The notes beneath the pieces are model-generated. The model was not told where the DNA came from, made no database searches, and worked only from the letters and a program-made list of their open reading frames with translations. This document shows positions 1-10,464 of a stretch of DNA of 64,000 nt, in pieces; the stretch's first letter is position 1; the number at the start of each line of letters is the position of its first letter. Source of the DNA: Chalara sp. BL73 (lineage: Eukaryota > Ascomycota > Leotiomycetes > Helotiales); contig CAKJVC010000068.1 of assembly GCA_918026815.1 (NCBI GenBank), forward strand, positions 868,001 through 932,000, in the 5' to 3' direction. Position numbers and translations under genes: made by a program.

Positions 1-86
1 AGGCTTGGCGAGGCAAGGCTGCCAAGGCCAAATCCTCACTTGACGAATTTACCCTTAACCCACAGCGCCAAACAGGTACTTGGTAA
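1..86 (+). CDS. Possible 3' end of a truncated gene
   Basis: Reading from base 3, 27 sense codons end in TAA at 84-86. The peptide contains WRGKAAKAK, SSLDEFTLNP and ends QRQTGTW, which is hydrophilic and looks like a protein C-terminus more than noise. The gene would lie mostly before the window, so its function cannot be told. A GTAAGT overlaps the stop, but the only nearby acceptor would give a 27-nt intron, which is too short, so I read the TAA as the true end. The call rests on codon openness alone. Confidence 0.3.
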   Translation, partial: AWRGKAAKAKSSLDEFTLNPQRQTGTW

Positions 87-2214
87 GTCTTTTACTTCCT
101 GAGTTTCAGAACCGACGACGGATTAAGTCTTCAAATTTGTGAAACCTATTAATCGATGGAAGAAACATCTATCACGTGAAAGCACTCGATGCCTTAGGCA
201 TAAAGATTGACATGACACACGACCTCAGATGTAACACGCTTCTCCTGCTCGGACTCTATGCCATCGTAACGACATACCTATGAGAGCCACCGACTCGCCT
301 TCCATCTATGTTCTGATTCGGATTCTTTATTCATGAATTTATAGGGAAATATAGAATATGCGAGATCGAGCTTGAAGCCTATTTTTTGGTATGAATGGAC
401 TTCGCGAATTGTGTGTACAACTTTCCCTGCTTTGGACGAAGATCTAGCCTAATGTAGCTTCATCAAGGTATGAAGATGATCATCATTACTACCACTACTT
501 TTGTATCTGTTTCTTTTTGTGGTACTCTTTTTTTTTACTCAATAGCAAGGCCATTAGCACAAGACTAGTAAAGAAGATTGCTATCACGATTTCTATCTTG
601 CTGAGCAAAACCGTAAGGCCATCTTCTACCTATCTTATAGGAGTCAACTGCATGTCTTGCTTGTTCTGTTGTGATTGAAAATTCAATCAAGCGAGCGGTG
701 GGAGCGCCTTTGGGTGTTCTGCCCGAAGGCTGCTGTGCCTATAAAACACCCTGAAGGTCATCCTTTGTTCATTCTATCACAATTCTTTGAACACTACAAT
801 GTGCTATTAATGGCTTACTTTCTAGGGACATCCCTCATCCATCATTTGAGCAGGATTCAAGTTGGACAAAACATTTATTTCCACTTCTGCTATATGTTCA
901 AGAAGCAGCCTCTTTTAGTTCGTTGAGAATGTTATACTTAAGCACTTAATACGTGGCACAGTTTCCTGAACGAGGAGCCGAGGAATAGGAGTAGAGGTTT
1001 GATGCGAGTGCAGAAGGAACCTGGTTTCGAGGCACGATTCAACTGATGACGCTAGGCCTGTGTGCTCGAGAATGCCTATCATCCTTCAAAATATGATATA
1101 CTAGAAAGTATTTCTCTCATCGAAACAAATTCTTGAAGCAAAGGAATTTGAGGTTCGCTGAGATATTATGACCTGTGGTGGGCGAAGAATTGAACCACAA
1201 TTTACTATGCGGACCATGATGTCAGAAAATGATAACACGCAGTCATTGAGACACAAATTCTACTTCCCGAGCCCGCATTGTGCGGTTTCAAATAAAGTTT
1301 GACGTTCGGGGTATTGATTTAGCAGTTTTAAGGGCTGTCATCTTCATCGCAGGCCCTATCGCTTGCCAAAAGGTGAGCCCCTCACCACACGAAGATTATT
1401 CGAATTGAAACAGCTAACAGGCAAACTTAGCTATTGCTTTCATAGTGTCCAGATAAGAGCTCAGTAATATGGATGCATGAAATTGAGCGCGGAGAAATTT
1501 TAACAGAGTCACCAGGAACAATTGAATGATGAAAGTAAGAGAACAACTTCGAATATGATGGCAGGTTTGATTGTTCCGAATTGAGACTTCAGCAGACAAT
1601 AGCAAAGATGGACTGTCAAGCAAAATGACAATGTGCTGTATGGGGGGACGGGGTTTGTTCATGGGCAAAAGCAAGAGGCATCCAGATTTCCGGTTCGACT
1701 TGAAGCTCGCAGAGTCAAGGACTGTCCTCCACCTCGATTCTGGACTGAAGTGAAAGGACAATCACCACAAGATCTTTCCAAGAAATAAGCGCTTTAATGA
1801 GCTCAAAAGACTCTCATCCATTGACAAGTAACGCTGTCTTGATCTAGAGCCACGCAGTATCTTAGTCAGGTATTGGAATTTTCTAACATTTATCAGATGT
1901 TTAGTTGGATCGTGTGAAAATTTCTGGTATTGAACTAAGAATGTTCTAGGAAATTGGTGATGGGGCTCATAACTCGTACAATTCTGTTAGAGAGAAAGAG
2001 ATGGCGAGGGAAATTAATTGTGTAAATAGAAAGACAATAGCACCGAAGAGGTTATTGTCTGACGTGACAATAAACTAATTAGCTAGAGTGATTTTTACCA
2101 AGTGCCTATTGTGCTTAGACCAATGACCTTGGACTGCCTGGATCTCTTTCCAACCTCCACCCAAATGGACCTGCCCAAACCACTACCCAACAACCAAAAA
2201 ACCACTCCGCAACC
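87..2214. other. Long non-coding interval
   Basis: No reading frame here looks like a protein. The longest ORFs are short, lack family motifs and overlap on both strands. The stretch just before 2215 is C-rich (2150-2210), as expected for the leader of the next gene. A short T run lies near 529-536. No tRNA, repeat unit or transposon end was recognised. Confidence 0.6.
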
Positions 2215-4242
2215 ATGAGCGACAGCGATTCTTCAGAGCTCTCCTCTGTTCCATCTGAGGATGAGTCTATCGGATTAACCAAAAAGAATGGAATTCTCAA
2301 ATTTTTCACCAAGGCAAAGACAACTCCTGTGGTCGAGATACCTCCGAAGTCACCACCAAGACCAAAGCGCGATCCATCCCCTCCTCATGAATACGTGTTA
2401 GCAGATAATCCAGATATTGCTGTAAGTATCAGAGCTTTTGTCGCGTTCATACACGCGGAAAACGCGCACCTGTGCCCTTGATTCGCGCTGACGTTCTCGA
2501 AGTTCATAGTCATGTACAGAAGTCGCTTCAACGACGCATTCGCAAAGTCTCTTCCAAATTTCGGTCCGCAAGAGCTCGAAAGTGGTGTAGTAGATACTAT
2601 ACCCAGTGAGCAAGTTGAGCAGTTCCTCTGCGCGGTCCTTGGTCTGCTGTTAAATCGGAAACAGGATGTAAAGTGGGTAGCTCTCACAGCTCTGTTTTCC
2701 TAGCTTTAATGTTAGCACAATATGCTAATACGACTAAAAGGCCGGGTCATTACAATCGAGCGCTGGAAGAAGCTGTGCAAACGCATAAGTCACAATGGGC
2801 GAAAGATTGGGATGCGAAGAACCCTCTTTCTGGAGGAGCCACCTTTACTTCCATGTCGCCAACTGAACGAGTAAGGCCGACGCCACGGTGCACTGTTTGG
2901 TAAACTTTACTGATTCTCCTGCAGCTTACTCTCCTAAAAACCCTAGTACTTTGGTCCCTCTCTTCGTCCGATGTTATTAAGGGTATAATTCAGACCGCAT
3001 ATAAATCGACTCGACAAGAAGATGACCTAAAAGTGCCACTATCGGTGCAACCTTGGGGATCCGATGCAGACAAGCGACGGTATTATCTCATTGAGGGATT
3101 AGATGACACACACTTTCGGGTCTATAGGGAGAGCAACCATACTGGTATCAAGAGGACCTGGTGGAGTGTCGCCAGTGATATTGATGAGTTGAAGGCATTG
3201 GCAGAAAAATTGGAGAAGGAAGATGGTGGTCAAAAAGCTAGGCTCTTGAGCTCTAAGATGCTTGCCGCAGTACCTCGATTTGAAGAAACCGAAGAAGTAA
3301 GTTCTAGGCACATCATTATTGACAACACATGTCTAATTTAATCTCTAGAAGCGAAAGCGTCGTGAATACCGCCTCATGCGAAAGCAACAATTCAGGCGTC
3401 CAGAGCCAAACTATTCAATGTATGAAGGCCGCACCAGAGGCAAGCGTATTAAGTACACCTATTCGGATGGGGAGGAAGAAGATACGGGTTATTCTGATGC
3501 CACCACAAACCGACGCTCTACCCGGAACACTCGCAATCACACCCCAGCCGAAGGCTTTGTTCCTACAGTCACTCAGAGTGGAAGACAAGTCAAAGCCCGT
3601 CATGGTGGTGCTTATGGAGAGAGCATGTTGAGTGGAACAACTGCCCCTGATATTACAACTGAAGGGTTTAATGGAACTAGCGAAGAGCCAGAAGATTCAT
3701 CTGGTGGAAGACCTCGACGAGCAGCTGCGGCCAAGGTTACGAATGGCTATAGTGCTAGAAAGGGTGGTGCGCACATCGAAGGCTACAATTCAATCGACGA
3801 ATATGATAGTGACGAGGATGACGCCAGCGAGCAGGATTATGGAGACGATGAGGAAGAAGAAGAAGAAGTTCCCCTTGAGAGCGATAACGAGGAGCCAGAC
3901 CAATATTCTGAAGATGAGGAGATTTCCGACGACGAGAAGAAGAGTCTACTTGTTAAACTTCCAGTCAAAACTCCAACGCCGGAAAAGAAGACCACCATCA
4001 AGCTCCGCATATCGCCAGAAACCTTGAAGCGCGACAAACCTGCTTCGGTTCCTCCTTCTGAAGTCGATGTTCCGGCCAAAGCGATCAGCCACAATCCTCT
4101 TGACTCCGTCCCAGATAGCCCACCAAAATCCGCGTCGCCTACCCCCATGGCCAAACCTCACTCTCCGCTCACCTTCAGAGGCAGCCCAGGAAAGCAGTGT
4201 GCATTCCCCGCGCCTCCACCTGTGAGCGCTTCTGGAACCTAA
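2215..4242 (+). CDS. DDT/WHIM1-domain chromatin-remodelling protein (RSF1/CECR2-like)
   Basis: Five exons: 2215-2421, 2503-2672, 2741-2870, 2925-3296 and 3349-4242, giving 590 aa. Residues about 60-170 form a helical DDT-like region (FCL-type helices, then PGHYNRALEEAVQ, NPLSGGATFTSMSPTER, LTLLKTLVLWS). Residues about 206-250 match a WHIM1 motif: LSVQPWGSDADKRRYYLI, then FRVYRE and a WWSV segment, resembling the equivalent stretch of metazoan RSF1 and CECR2. In that family DDT plus WHIM1 forms a platform that binds ISWI-type ATPases and linker DNA, so a nuclear remodelling subunit is inferred. The C-terminal half is disordered: basic KRKRRE at the exon 5 start, an acidic D/E tract about 451-494 and a Pro/Ser tail. 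No PHD finger is visible. Intron 2 was placed so that QDVK joins PGHYNR in frame. Acceptor 2501-2502 is AAG, weaker than usual. Confidence 0.8.
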
Positions 4243-5478
4243 TACCTTACGAAATTTGGTATCTTTTTCGTACGACAGTACTTGGTGTATAGTAGACCTA
4301 AAAAGGTGTTCTGGTGGTCCGGTCGCAATTGCTGCCGGACTTGCACGTGTGTGCTATGAGACTGGCTATACCAGTTACCGATAGATATCTAAAGTAGTAT
4401 CATGAATATGAATAATTGCCAGAAACCCCAAGATTTAATCGCCAATTAGAATAATATCGTGTGTCACTAGAAGATCGTACGAGTCAGCCCTTCAAGCCAT
4501 CTTGACGAGTCTAGTCCCAAAGCGTATCACAATTCCATCTGATATGTAGAGCCTTATATGGACGGTGGACAACTATTTAGTATGATAGCCTATCTATTCT
4601 TGTTGATTCGAAGCTTATAGGGTTTCATATGGTTTGGAAAGAATCCCAGACGATCAACTATCCGAGCCCCTTGTTCTAGAAATCAACATAGGCTTTTCGG
4701 CTCAGAAATAGATGGCCTACTTAAGCGGTTAACTGCCAAAATTTGACTATTCTACCGCAATCGATATCTTAGTGTTTAATATTTCTAATAAAGCGGAAAG
4801 TTAATCTAGTTCATAAAGAGTAAGTGTATAAAATGGTCTTACAATTAATTAAAGATTAGCTAGTATACAATAAGCAAAAAGGTAGGCAGTCGTTTGCCAA
4901 GTCCTTGCACTTTTGCATATCGCCCCTTGAACCTCAGCCGATGTTATGGCGCTTCGGTAACTACGTAGGTCGGCAGCCAAGGTGCCTATGTGGATATCAA
5001 AGATAATACTGTGTGGAGGCGTCCAGTGTAATCCATGTCTCACCGCTTTCATTTATCTTTGGCTATGTACACCTATCCCTAAGTAAAATACTGTAGCCCA
5101 CTATGCTTCGTACACCTATTACTTTAAGCGAAAGCGGTGAGGCAAAGATTATCTGGACATCCTCGTAGTCTTGACCAGCATCAAAAGTTACACGAGTAAT
5201 TCCTCCTTGTCAACCGCAATCTCAGCAGATCTCGAACACCCAAGCTACTCTTTCTTAAGCGTAAATGCCAAGCAGGGTATCCCATCTTTGGGAAACCTAT
5301 CACGCAGCCCATGTTTATCTTTCCCCGGACCACTACTCGGTATTACTTCCCCCTTTAGCCCATGGGTGTTCATGACTCCGGTTATCGTTCGAGATGCTGA
5401 TCCTATATAAAAGAGGCACCCTCAGCATGATCAGGATGCCTCACCCTCGAAAATCAGAATCCTCCCAACGGCAGCATC
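4243..5478. other. Intergenic, AT-rich middle part
   Basis: No gene is supported. Bases about 4540-4900 are rich in TTAA/TATA-type words and short of ORFs, the look of decayed sequence, but no element ends or internal repeats could be identified. The last 80 bases form the permease promoter and leader. Confidence 0.5.
5402..5412 (+). promoter_or_regulatory. Probable TATA box of the permease gene
   Basis: CTATATAAAAG lies about 75 bases before the permease ATG at 5479, a typical distance for a TATA element with a short leader in filamentous fungi. A downstream CT/AC-rich leader with CCTCACC and CCTCCCAACG follows. Evidence is positional only. Confidence 0.45.
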
Positions 5479-7656
5479 ATGGGTGTTTCTACCGAGAAAG
5501 ATGGAGCGATCAGCCCGGTACTTAGCAATTCGGATGACGTCGTTGCTAGCGCGGCGGTCCAGTATGAGACGAAGCGTGGATTAAGTCCTCGTCGTAAGTG
5601 TTAGCTTTTTGGAGCAAAATCCGCTATAGTGGAAAGTTTTATAAGCTGTGTTTCTCTCAAAACATGCATGTACTCCTTGAATGTTTTTGAGAGTTTTGGC
5701 TTCCGAAACATTCCATACTTTAGAAACTTTCTCAAGTGGGCAAACTAACTCCAAGATTAAAAAGATGTCCAGCTGATGGCCATTGGGGGCTCAATCGGGA
5801 CGGGCCTATGGGTATGATGCATTATCCCTCCTATACAAATGGGAGCTCAGAAAAACACCAGCTGACTGGGCTATGCAGGTTGGAATTGGAGGAGTCTTGA
5901 GTAAAGCTGGACCACTCTCCCTTATTCTTGGCTACACTTTCTGGGGACTACTTTTCATATGGCCTCTGAACTTGTGTGTTGCTGAACTCTGTGCCTATCT
6001 CCCGATTCGCGGCTCTATCTTTGAACTGGCTTCCCGGTTCGTCGACCCTGCTCTCGGTTTCGCTATGGGCTGGACGTACTTCTTCGCCGGGGTCATGCTC
6101 GTTTGTACGGAATACTCGGCTGTGGCTACAGTCATGCAATACTGGAACGCTGATATTAACCCTGCTGCGTGGATTGCTATAGCCATGGTTGTCTGTTTCT
6201 TGCTCAACGTTGTAGCTGTCAAGTAAGATTTCCTCCCAATGTCTCTTCCAATCACGAACATTCATCTTACTGAAACAGATGGTATGGCGAATCTGAATTT
6301 GTGATGGCATCTACCAAGGTTTTACTACTCTTTGGTTTGTGCATGATCACTCTCGTGACCATGTGCGGCGGAAACCCGCAAAAGAGAGCCTACGGATTCA
6401 GCAATTGGGGTGACGGAAACGCGATGCACCCATATTATGCAGACGGAAACACAGGCAGATTTCTTGGATGGTGGGAGGTCGTCATTTATGCAGCATTCAC
6501 CATCGCCGGACCAGATATGATTGCACTCGCAGCTGGAGAAATCCAAAACCCTCGCCGAACCATCCCACGAGTTGCGAAACTAATCTTCTACCGTTTAGTG
6601 GGTTTTTACATCATTGGTGTTCTTTGTGTGGGTATTATATGTTCCTCACGTGATCCTAATTTATTAGGTGCCATCAGTGGTGGCGAGGCTGGTGCAGCTG
6701 CGTCGCCGTGGGTTATTGGAATTAAGAATCTTGGTATCACAGGGCTCCCTGACTTGATCAACGCCTTAATATTGCTCTCAGGGTGGTCCTGCGGAAACGC
6801 ATACCTCTATTCTTCCTCTCGAACCCTCTATAGCTTAGCAAAAGGTACATTCCCCCTTTCCCAATTTTTCTACACACGGAGTTTTTAACATAAAACAGAC
6901 GGACAAGCACCAAAGTTCTTCACTAAGTGCACTAAGTCAGGTGTTCCGATTTACGCCGTTCTCGCCGTAACTCTGATCTCCTGCATCACCTTCCTCGTAT
7001 CCACCGTAAGTCTCAGCTCCTTGGAAGAAAATCCGCTATATTAGAATGTTTCATCAGCTGTGTTGCTCTCAAAACATGCATGCACTGCTTGAACATGTTT
7101 GAGAATAATGCGCTCTTGGAACGGCTCCACACTCTAGACACATTCTTAAGTAAGCAAACTAACTCTGAGATTCGAAAAGGACTCTGCGGTATCTGTATTT
7201 TTTTGGTTTGTCGACCTTACGACCACCGCTTTAATTGCAACCTACACTATGATGATTGTCGCCTTTCTCGGCTTCTACCACGCTCGCCGAGCACAGGGCA
7301 TGGATAAGTCAACCCTGCCATATCAAGCTCCATGGACGCCATATACCACATACTTTGCTTTACTCCTGGGATGCTTGGCTCTATTGTTCGTTGGATACGA
7401 TGCGTTTGCGCCATTCAATACCCGCGGGTTTGTGACAGCGTATTTTGCACTAGCATTTGGACCTTTTATGTTTGTGTTCTGGAAGATAATCAAGAGGACA
7501 AAATTTGTGAAGCCGAGCGAGGCAGATCTTTATAGTGGCAAGCAAGAGGTTGATGATGAGTGTAGACACTGGGAGGATGGTGGGCTTGAGGAAAATGAGA
7601 AATATCGGCTTTCGCAAATGGGCTTTCTGAGAAGATGCTGGGAGCGATTGTGGTAG
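5479..7656 (+). CDS. Amino acid permease (APC superfamily, fungal YAT type)
   Basis: Six exons: 5479-5593, 5765-5811, 5879-6222, 6279-6844, 6899-7005 and 7180-7656, giving 551 aa. After a short cytosolic N-terminus comes the family signature RHVQLMAIGGSIGTGLWVGI (from about residue 38), then GGVLSKAGPLSLILGYTFWG, PIRGSIFELASRFVDPALGF, TIAGPDMIALAAGE and FFWFVDLTTTALIATYTMM. About 12 membrane spans fit these. The product should be a plasma-membrane proton symporter for amino acids; the substrate cannot be told. The C-terminal tail is hydrophilic and ends RRCWERLW. All splice phases agree, and intron 2 has a GCTGAC branch point. Introns 1 and 5 are near-copies of one another (separate entries), whereas introns 2-4 (54-67 nt) are ordinary and unrelated. 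The third intron splits the K of VVAVK/WYGESEF. Confidence 0.92.
5594..5764 (+). repeat. Introner-like intron, copy A (permease intron 1)
   Basis: A 171-nt intron, GTAAGTG...AAAAAG, whose sequence is repeated in intron 5 of the same gene (7006-7179). By hand, about 74 of the first 88 aligned bases match without gaps, and the branch-point region GCAAACTAACTC is identical. It folds back on itself: CTCTCAAAA at 5654-5662 pairs with TTTTGAGAG at 5685-5693, and outside that GAAAGTTT at 5632-5639 pairs with AAACTTTC at 5724-5731. It is longer than the gene's other introns. Confidence 0.75.
7006..7179 (+). repeat. Introner-like intron, copy B (permease intron 5)
   Basis: A 174-nt intron, GTAAGTC...GAAAAG, similar along its length to intron 1 (5594-5764), including AAAATCCGCTATA, AGCTGTGTT, CTCTCAAAACATGCATG and GCAAACTAACTC. 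The same foldback is present: AGAATGT at 7043-7049 pairs with ACATTCT at 7140-7146, enclosing a CTCAAAACATG/CATGTTTGAG hairpin with one bulged A. Both copies sit precisely between splice sites, with no similarity in the flanking exons. Confidence 0.75.
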
Positions 7657-8519
7657 AAGAAAGAGGATTAGAAACAAACATATGATGAAGATGATACCTT
7701 CTTCTAAGAATAGTATGAAGTATGAGATATTCTTGACTAGATTTAGTATTGGCTTTGAAATGCGTTCTTACATCCTTCGACCATACGCGGATCTTCCCTA
7801 TGAATCAATACATATAGATTGCAATCGCCGCCAAGCCTCCCGCCAAGCACATACCACGTGATATAGATGCGTCCTTGTACCAAACTAAGAGTTAGAGCTT
7901 TCGAACACGCTCAAAAAAAAAAGATTAAATCGAAAGTTCAATCAAGCTAAAGCTTGCTATTTTCAGGGGGGTCCCAGAACTCCTCATTTGAAAACACACA
8001 ATTTCTTAGAGCTTTTACCCTCGGTCGAAAAATCAAAAGCTCGTTAAGGCCTGCAACGATTGCAGCTCCAAGGTTTTTAGAAGCTGTCAGCAACTTAAAA
8101 GTAACGTTTTTAAAACCAGCAATATTTTCACGACGCCTGAAAAAATAGCAGAGAGTTGGAAAATCACTTTAGCGAATAAATTGTACTCTTCTTCCTGACC
8201 AACGATTACTTTGATTACAATGGCTTCCTTTAGGCTGGGAGGCGTCGTTCCTCGTCACCTCTGGAATAGGTTGCTACTTACATCCCCTCAATATCGTCTG
8301 ACAGTTTGCAAATATATTGGTTCGCATGTGTGATCAGCTATAGCGTGAACCAATGTCCACATGGCAATATTTAGCATAGTTTTCTTGATAAAGTCGTAGC
8401 AATACTTTTATATGTACTTTCATTCCATATATACATCCTTTACTTCCGTTTTCTCCGACTTCCCGCTCCCTCCCAATCCTCTCAATCGCCCGCCGAGCTC
8501 TGATTCTGATACAACTACA
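7657..8519. other. Convergent intergenic region
   Basis: Lies between the 3' ends of the permease (plus) and the Atg43-like gene (minus). It holds an A run at 7913-7922. The stretch 8400-8520 is the downstream flank of the minus-strand gene. The ORFs visible on the plus strand across 8412-8801 are shadows of that gene. Confidence 0.6.
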
Positions 8520-9189
8520 TCAATTCACATCAGTAAAGCCGGGCACAGGGCCTCTCAAGCCCACCCCTCCCATTTGCGCCGCGAATTTCCTATCCTTCCC
8601 AAACCCCCTCACTCTCTCGCCAATATGCCAATTATTCGTCTTCCACCACCACCGCCTTATTTTTGCGCCGACGCTGTTTCCTTGGAGAGCCGCAGATCGG
8701 TTCCAGTGCCGCCAGCCGTTAATGGCGAGGGTGAGGAAGAGGCCTTGGAGGAGAGGGAAGAAGACCTGTTTCGCTTATTGTTAGATATAGTTTATGGATA
8801 GTTCATGCGAGGAGTAGAAGATAGGAAGAGAGTACCTGGTCTTTGATCGTGATATATATTACCTGACCCGTTGACTGGGCGTTTGATATGCTTGCGAGAT
8901 AGCTCTGCTCGAACCTCAAATCTGGCAGCGGCCCAAAGTTTGCCTGCCGCGGCAGAGGTTTAACCACGCTCTCGGGGATATCGTCTTCATCATCTATGCT
9001 GTCTGAGTCTTCGTAGGCGTATTTATCGAGCGACGGGTCGGAGACTGATATACTTGGATGGGAGACTTTGACGGGTTCGTTTATCGAAGTGGTTGAGGAA
9101 GGGTTTACGTCGTGTGCTGGTGAAGGAGCGTGGTTTATCGATGCTGTTTGCACTGTTTCAGCGATTTGGAGGGGGAGGGAGGAGGACAT
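8520..9189 (-). CDS. DUF1770 / Atg43-like mitophagy receptor candidate
   Basis: Two exons on the minus strand, 9189-8836 and 8765-8520, joined in phase over a 70-nt intron (GTACTC...CGAAACAG), giving 199 aa. The N-terminus SLPLQIAETVQTASINHAPS, an acidic stretch (about 60-70) and the conserved KPLPRQANFGPLPDLRFEQ (77-95) followed by SYLASIS match the fungal DUF1770 family, as I recall it now assigned to the mitophagy receptor Atg43 of fission yeast. Residues about 108-135 (YITIKDQ, VFFPLLQGLFLTLAING) form one hydrophobic span, followed by WRHWNR and a basic Trp-rich patch (KIRRWWWKTNNW). That fits a tail-anchored outer-membrane protein. F85-G-P-L88 has the F-x-x-L form of an Atg8-binding motif but lacks flanking acids. 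The family call is firm; the mitophagy role is by analogy. It shares its orientation with the next gene upstream. Confidence 0.75.
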
Positions 9190-9396
9190 GATTGCGTTGT
9201 TGGTTGTTATTTAATGGGAAGATTAGGGATGTTATGGAAGCTGGAGGTGATAACGCGTGCCGAGGCGAGTCAAATAGAAAAATAAACTATAAAGCTGGTG
9301 GGATATTATACAACCATTATACATTCGCAAAGCTTCCTAACCCCTAGACTCATATATCAATACCAGCTCATTTATATTAGCAATATTTTCATACTC

Positions 9397-9894
9397 TTAT
9401 GTTCTCCTTGGAGGTAATGCAGGAGGTGTAGGTTCAGGCTGAGGATCGGTTGCGATGTTGAACGGGAGCACATCATCTCCAGAATTGATGTCAGCCTTCT
9501 TCACATCGTCATCATCATTCTTCCCAGCCTCGTCTCCTGATATACTTCCACTCCTTTTCTTTTTCCTTACAAATTGTCCATCTTGGTACTTGTAGTTGTA
9601 CGCAATATCAGGAAGAGTGTTCCCCTCTTTACTGAGTTGATTCAGGCCCTTCGCGACCTGTTTGGTGTTGGTGAAAGCGTCCTTGCTCATGTCCTTCACA
9701 TCTTTGACGGTGAGGTTCTTGAGATCCTTGAGCTTAAGATTCTTGAACGTGTGTTTCTCTAGTGGGTGGGCTTGTTCTGAGGCGGGAGCTGGAGCTGGTC
9801 CCTCATATGGGGGAGGCTCTTCGAATGGCACAGGAGTCGTCTTTCGAGGGGTTTGAGATGCTGATACAGGTGTTTGAGTTGGACCTTCAGACAT
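9397..9894 (-). CDS. PPPY-motif hydrophilic protein, unknown
   Basis: Single exon, 165 aa, minus strand, from ATG at 9894. The N-terminus is Pro/Thr-rich and carries EEPPPYEG (PPPY at residues 27-30), the form recognised by WW domains such as those of the Rsp5/Nedd4 ubiquitin ligases. A central Lys-rich part with repeated LKDLK/VKDVKDMSKDAF units (about 50-75) should form amphipathic helix. A YNYKYQDGQFVRKKKR segment follows, then an acidic DDDD patch and a Pro-rich end PPALPPRRT, which resembles an SH3 ligand. There is no signal peptide or membrane span. It looks like an adaptor-type disordered protein. I do not recognise the family. The distance to the next minus-strand gene (207 bases) is short enough for one compact promoter. 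Confidence 0.6.
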   Translation of the reverse strand: MSEGPTQTPVSASQTPRKTTPVPFEEPPPYEGPAPAPASEQAHPLEKHTFKNLKLKDLKNLTVKDVKDMSKDAFTNTKQVAKGLNQLSKEGNTLPDIAYNYKYQDGQFVRKKKRSGSISGDEAGKNDDDDVKKADINSGDDVLPFNIATDPQPEPTPPALPPRRT

Positions 9895-10464
9895 CTTGTT
9901 ATTTGTGTTGGAGGGCTAAGATAATACTGAGCTTGTGAGGCTTCAAGGTGAGCGTGGAGGTTCAACTTGTATTGGAGAAGGATCTGGGCAGGGTCCAAGT
10001 TGAGTTGCTGTTTTCTTAATTTGTGGCGAATGGTTGACGCAGCTCGTTGTCCTGCATGAGGCTTCAAATATTTCTCGCGAACCGCCAAAACCTTATGATT
10101 GTTCATAATTTCTGTCAACTGATATATAACTCTTTGTTGGGTTTATTTACTTAGCTTATCCATCAGCGTAACCTAATGGGTATTCTGGAGAATGTAGACT
10201 CTATCTATTCTGGATGGCAACGCGCAGACTCGAAGGGGTGTCCCTCACTGTAGAATTAAATTACCAACTCGGGACATCAAAAGCAGTATATTCCAAATTT
10301 TATTGTGCAGTTCGTGGGGGCTTCTAAATGATCATGCTACAACAACTGCGCCTCTCTACGCCTCTTTTTAAGGCAATTGGCAATATCTTTTTCCCATTTC
10401 GCCTGCGACTTCCAGTCTTTGCTGAACTCTAAATTATTATCCACCTCAGACACTACCTCTCACG
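9895..10464. other. Divergent promoter region
   Basis: Separates the minus-strand PPPY gene from the plus-strand unknown gene. Short pyrimidine-rich stretches near 10350-10460 (CGCCTCTCTACGCCTC, CACTACCTCTCACG) look like the leader of the plus-strand gene. No ORF is supported. Confidence 0.5.

Noticed and set aside
8412..8801. Plus-strand ORF of 129 aa with a poly-Pro stretch
   Set aside because: It is the antisense of exon 2 of the DUF1770/Atg43-like gene (8520-8765), whose TGG and GGN codons produce the Pro runs on the other strand.
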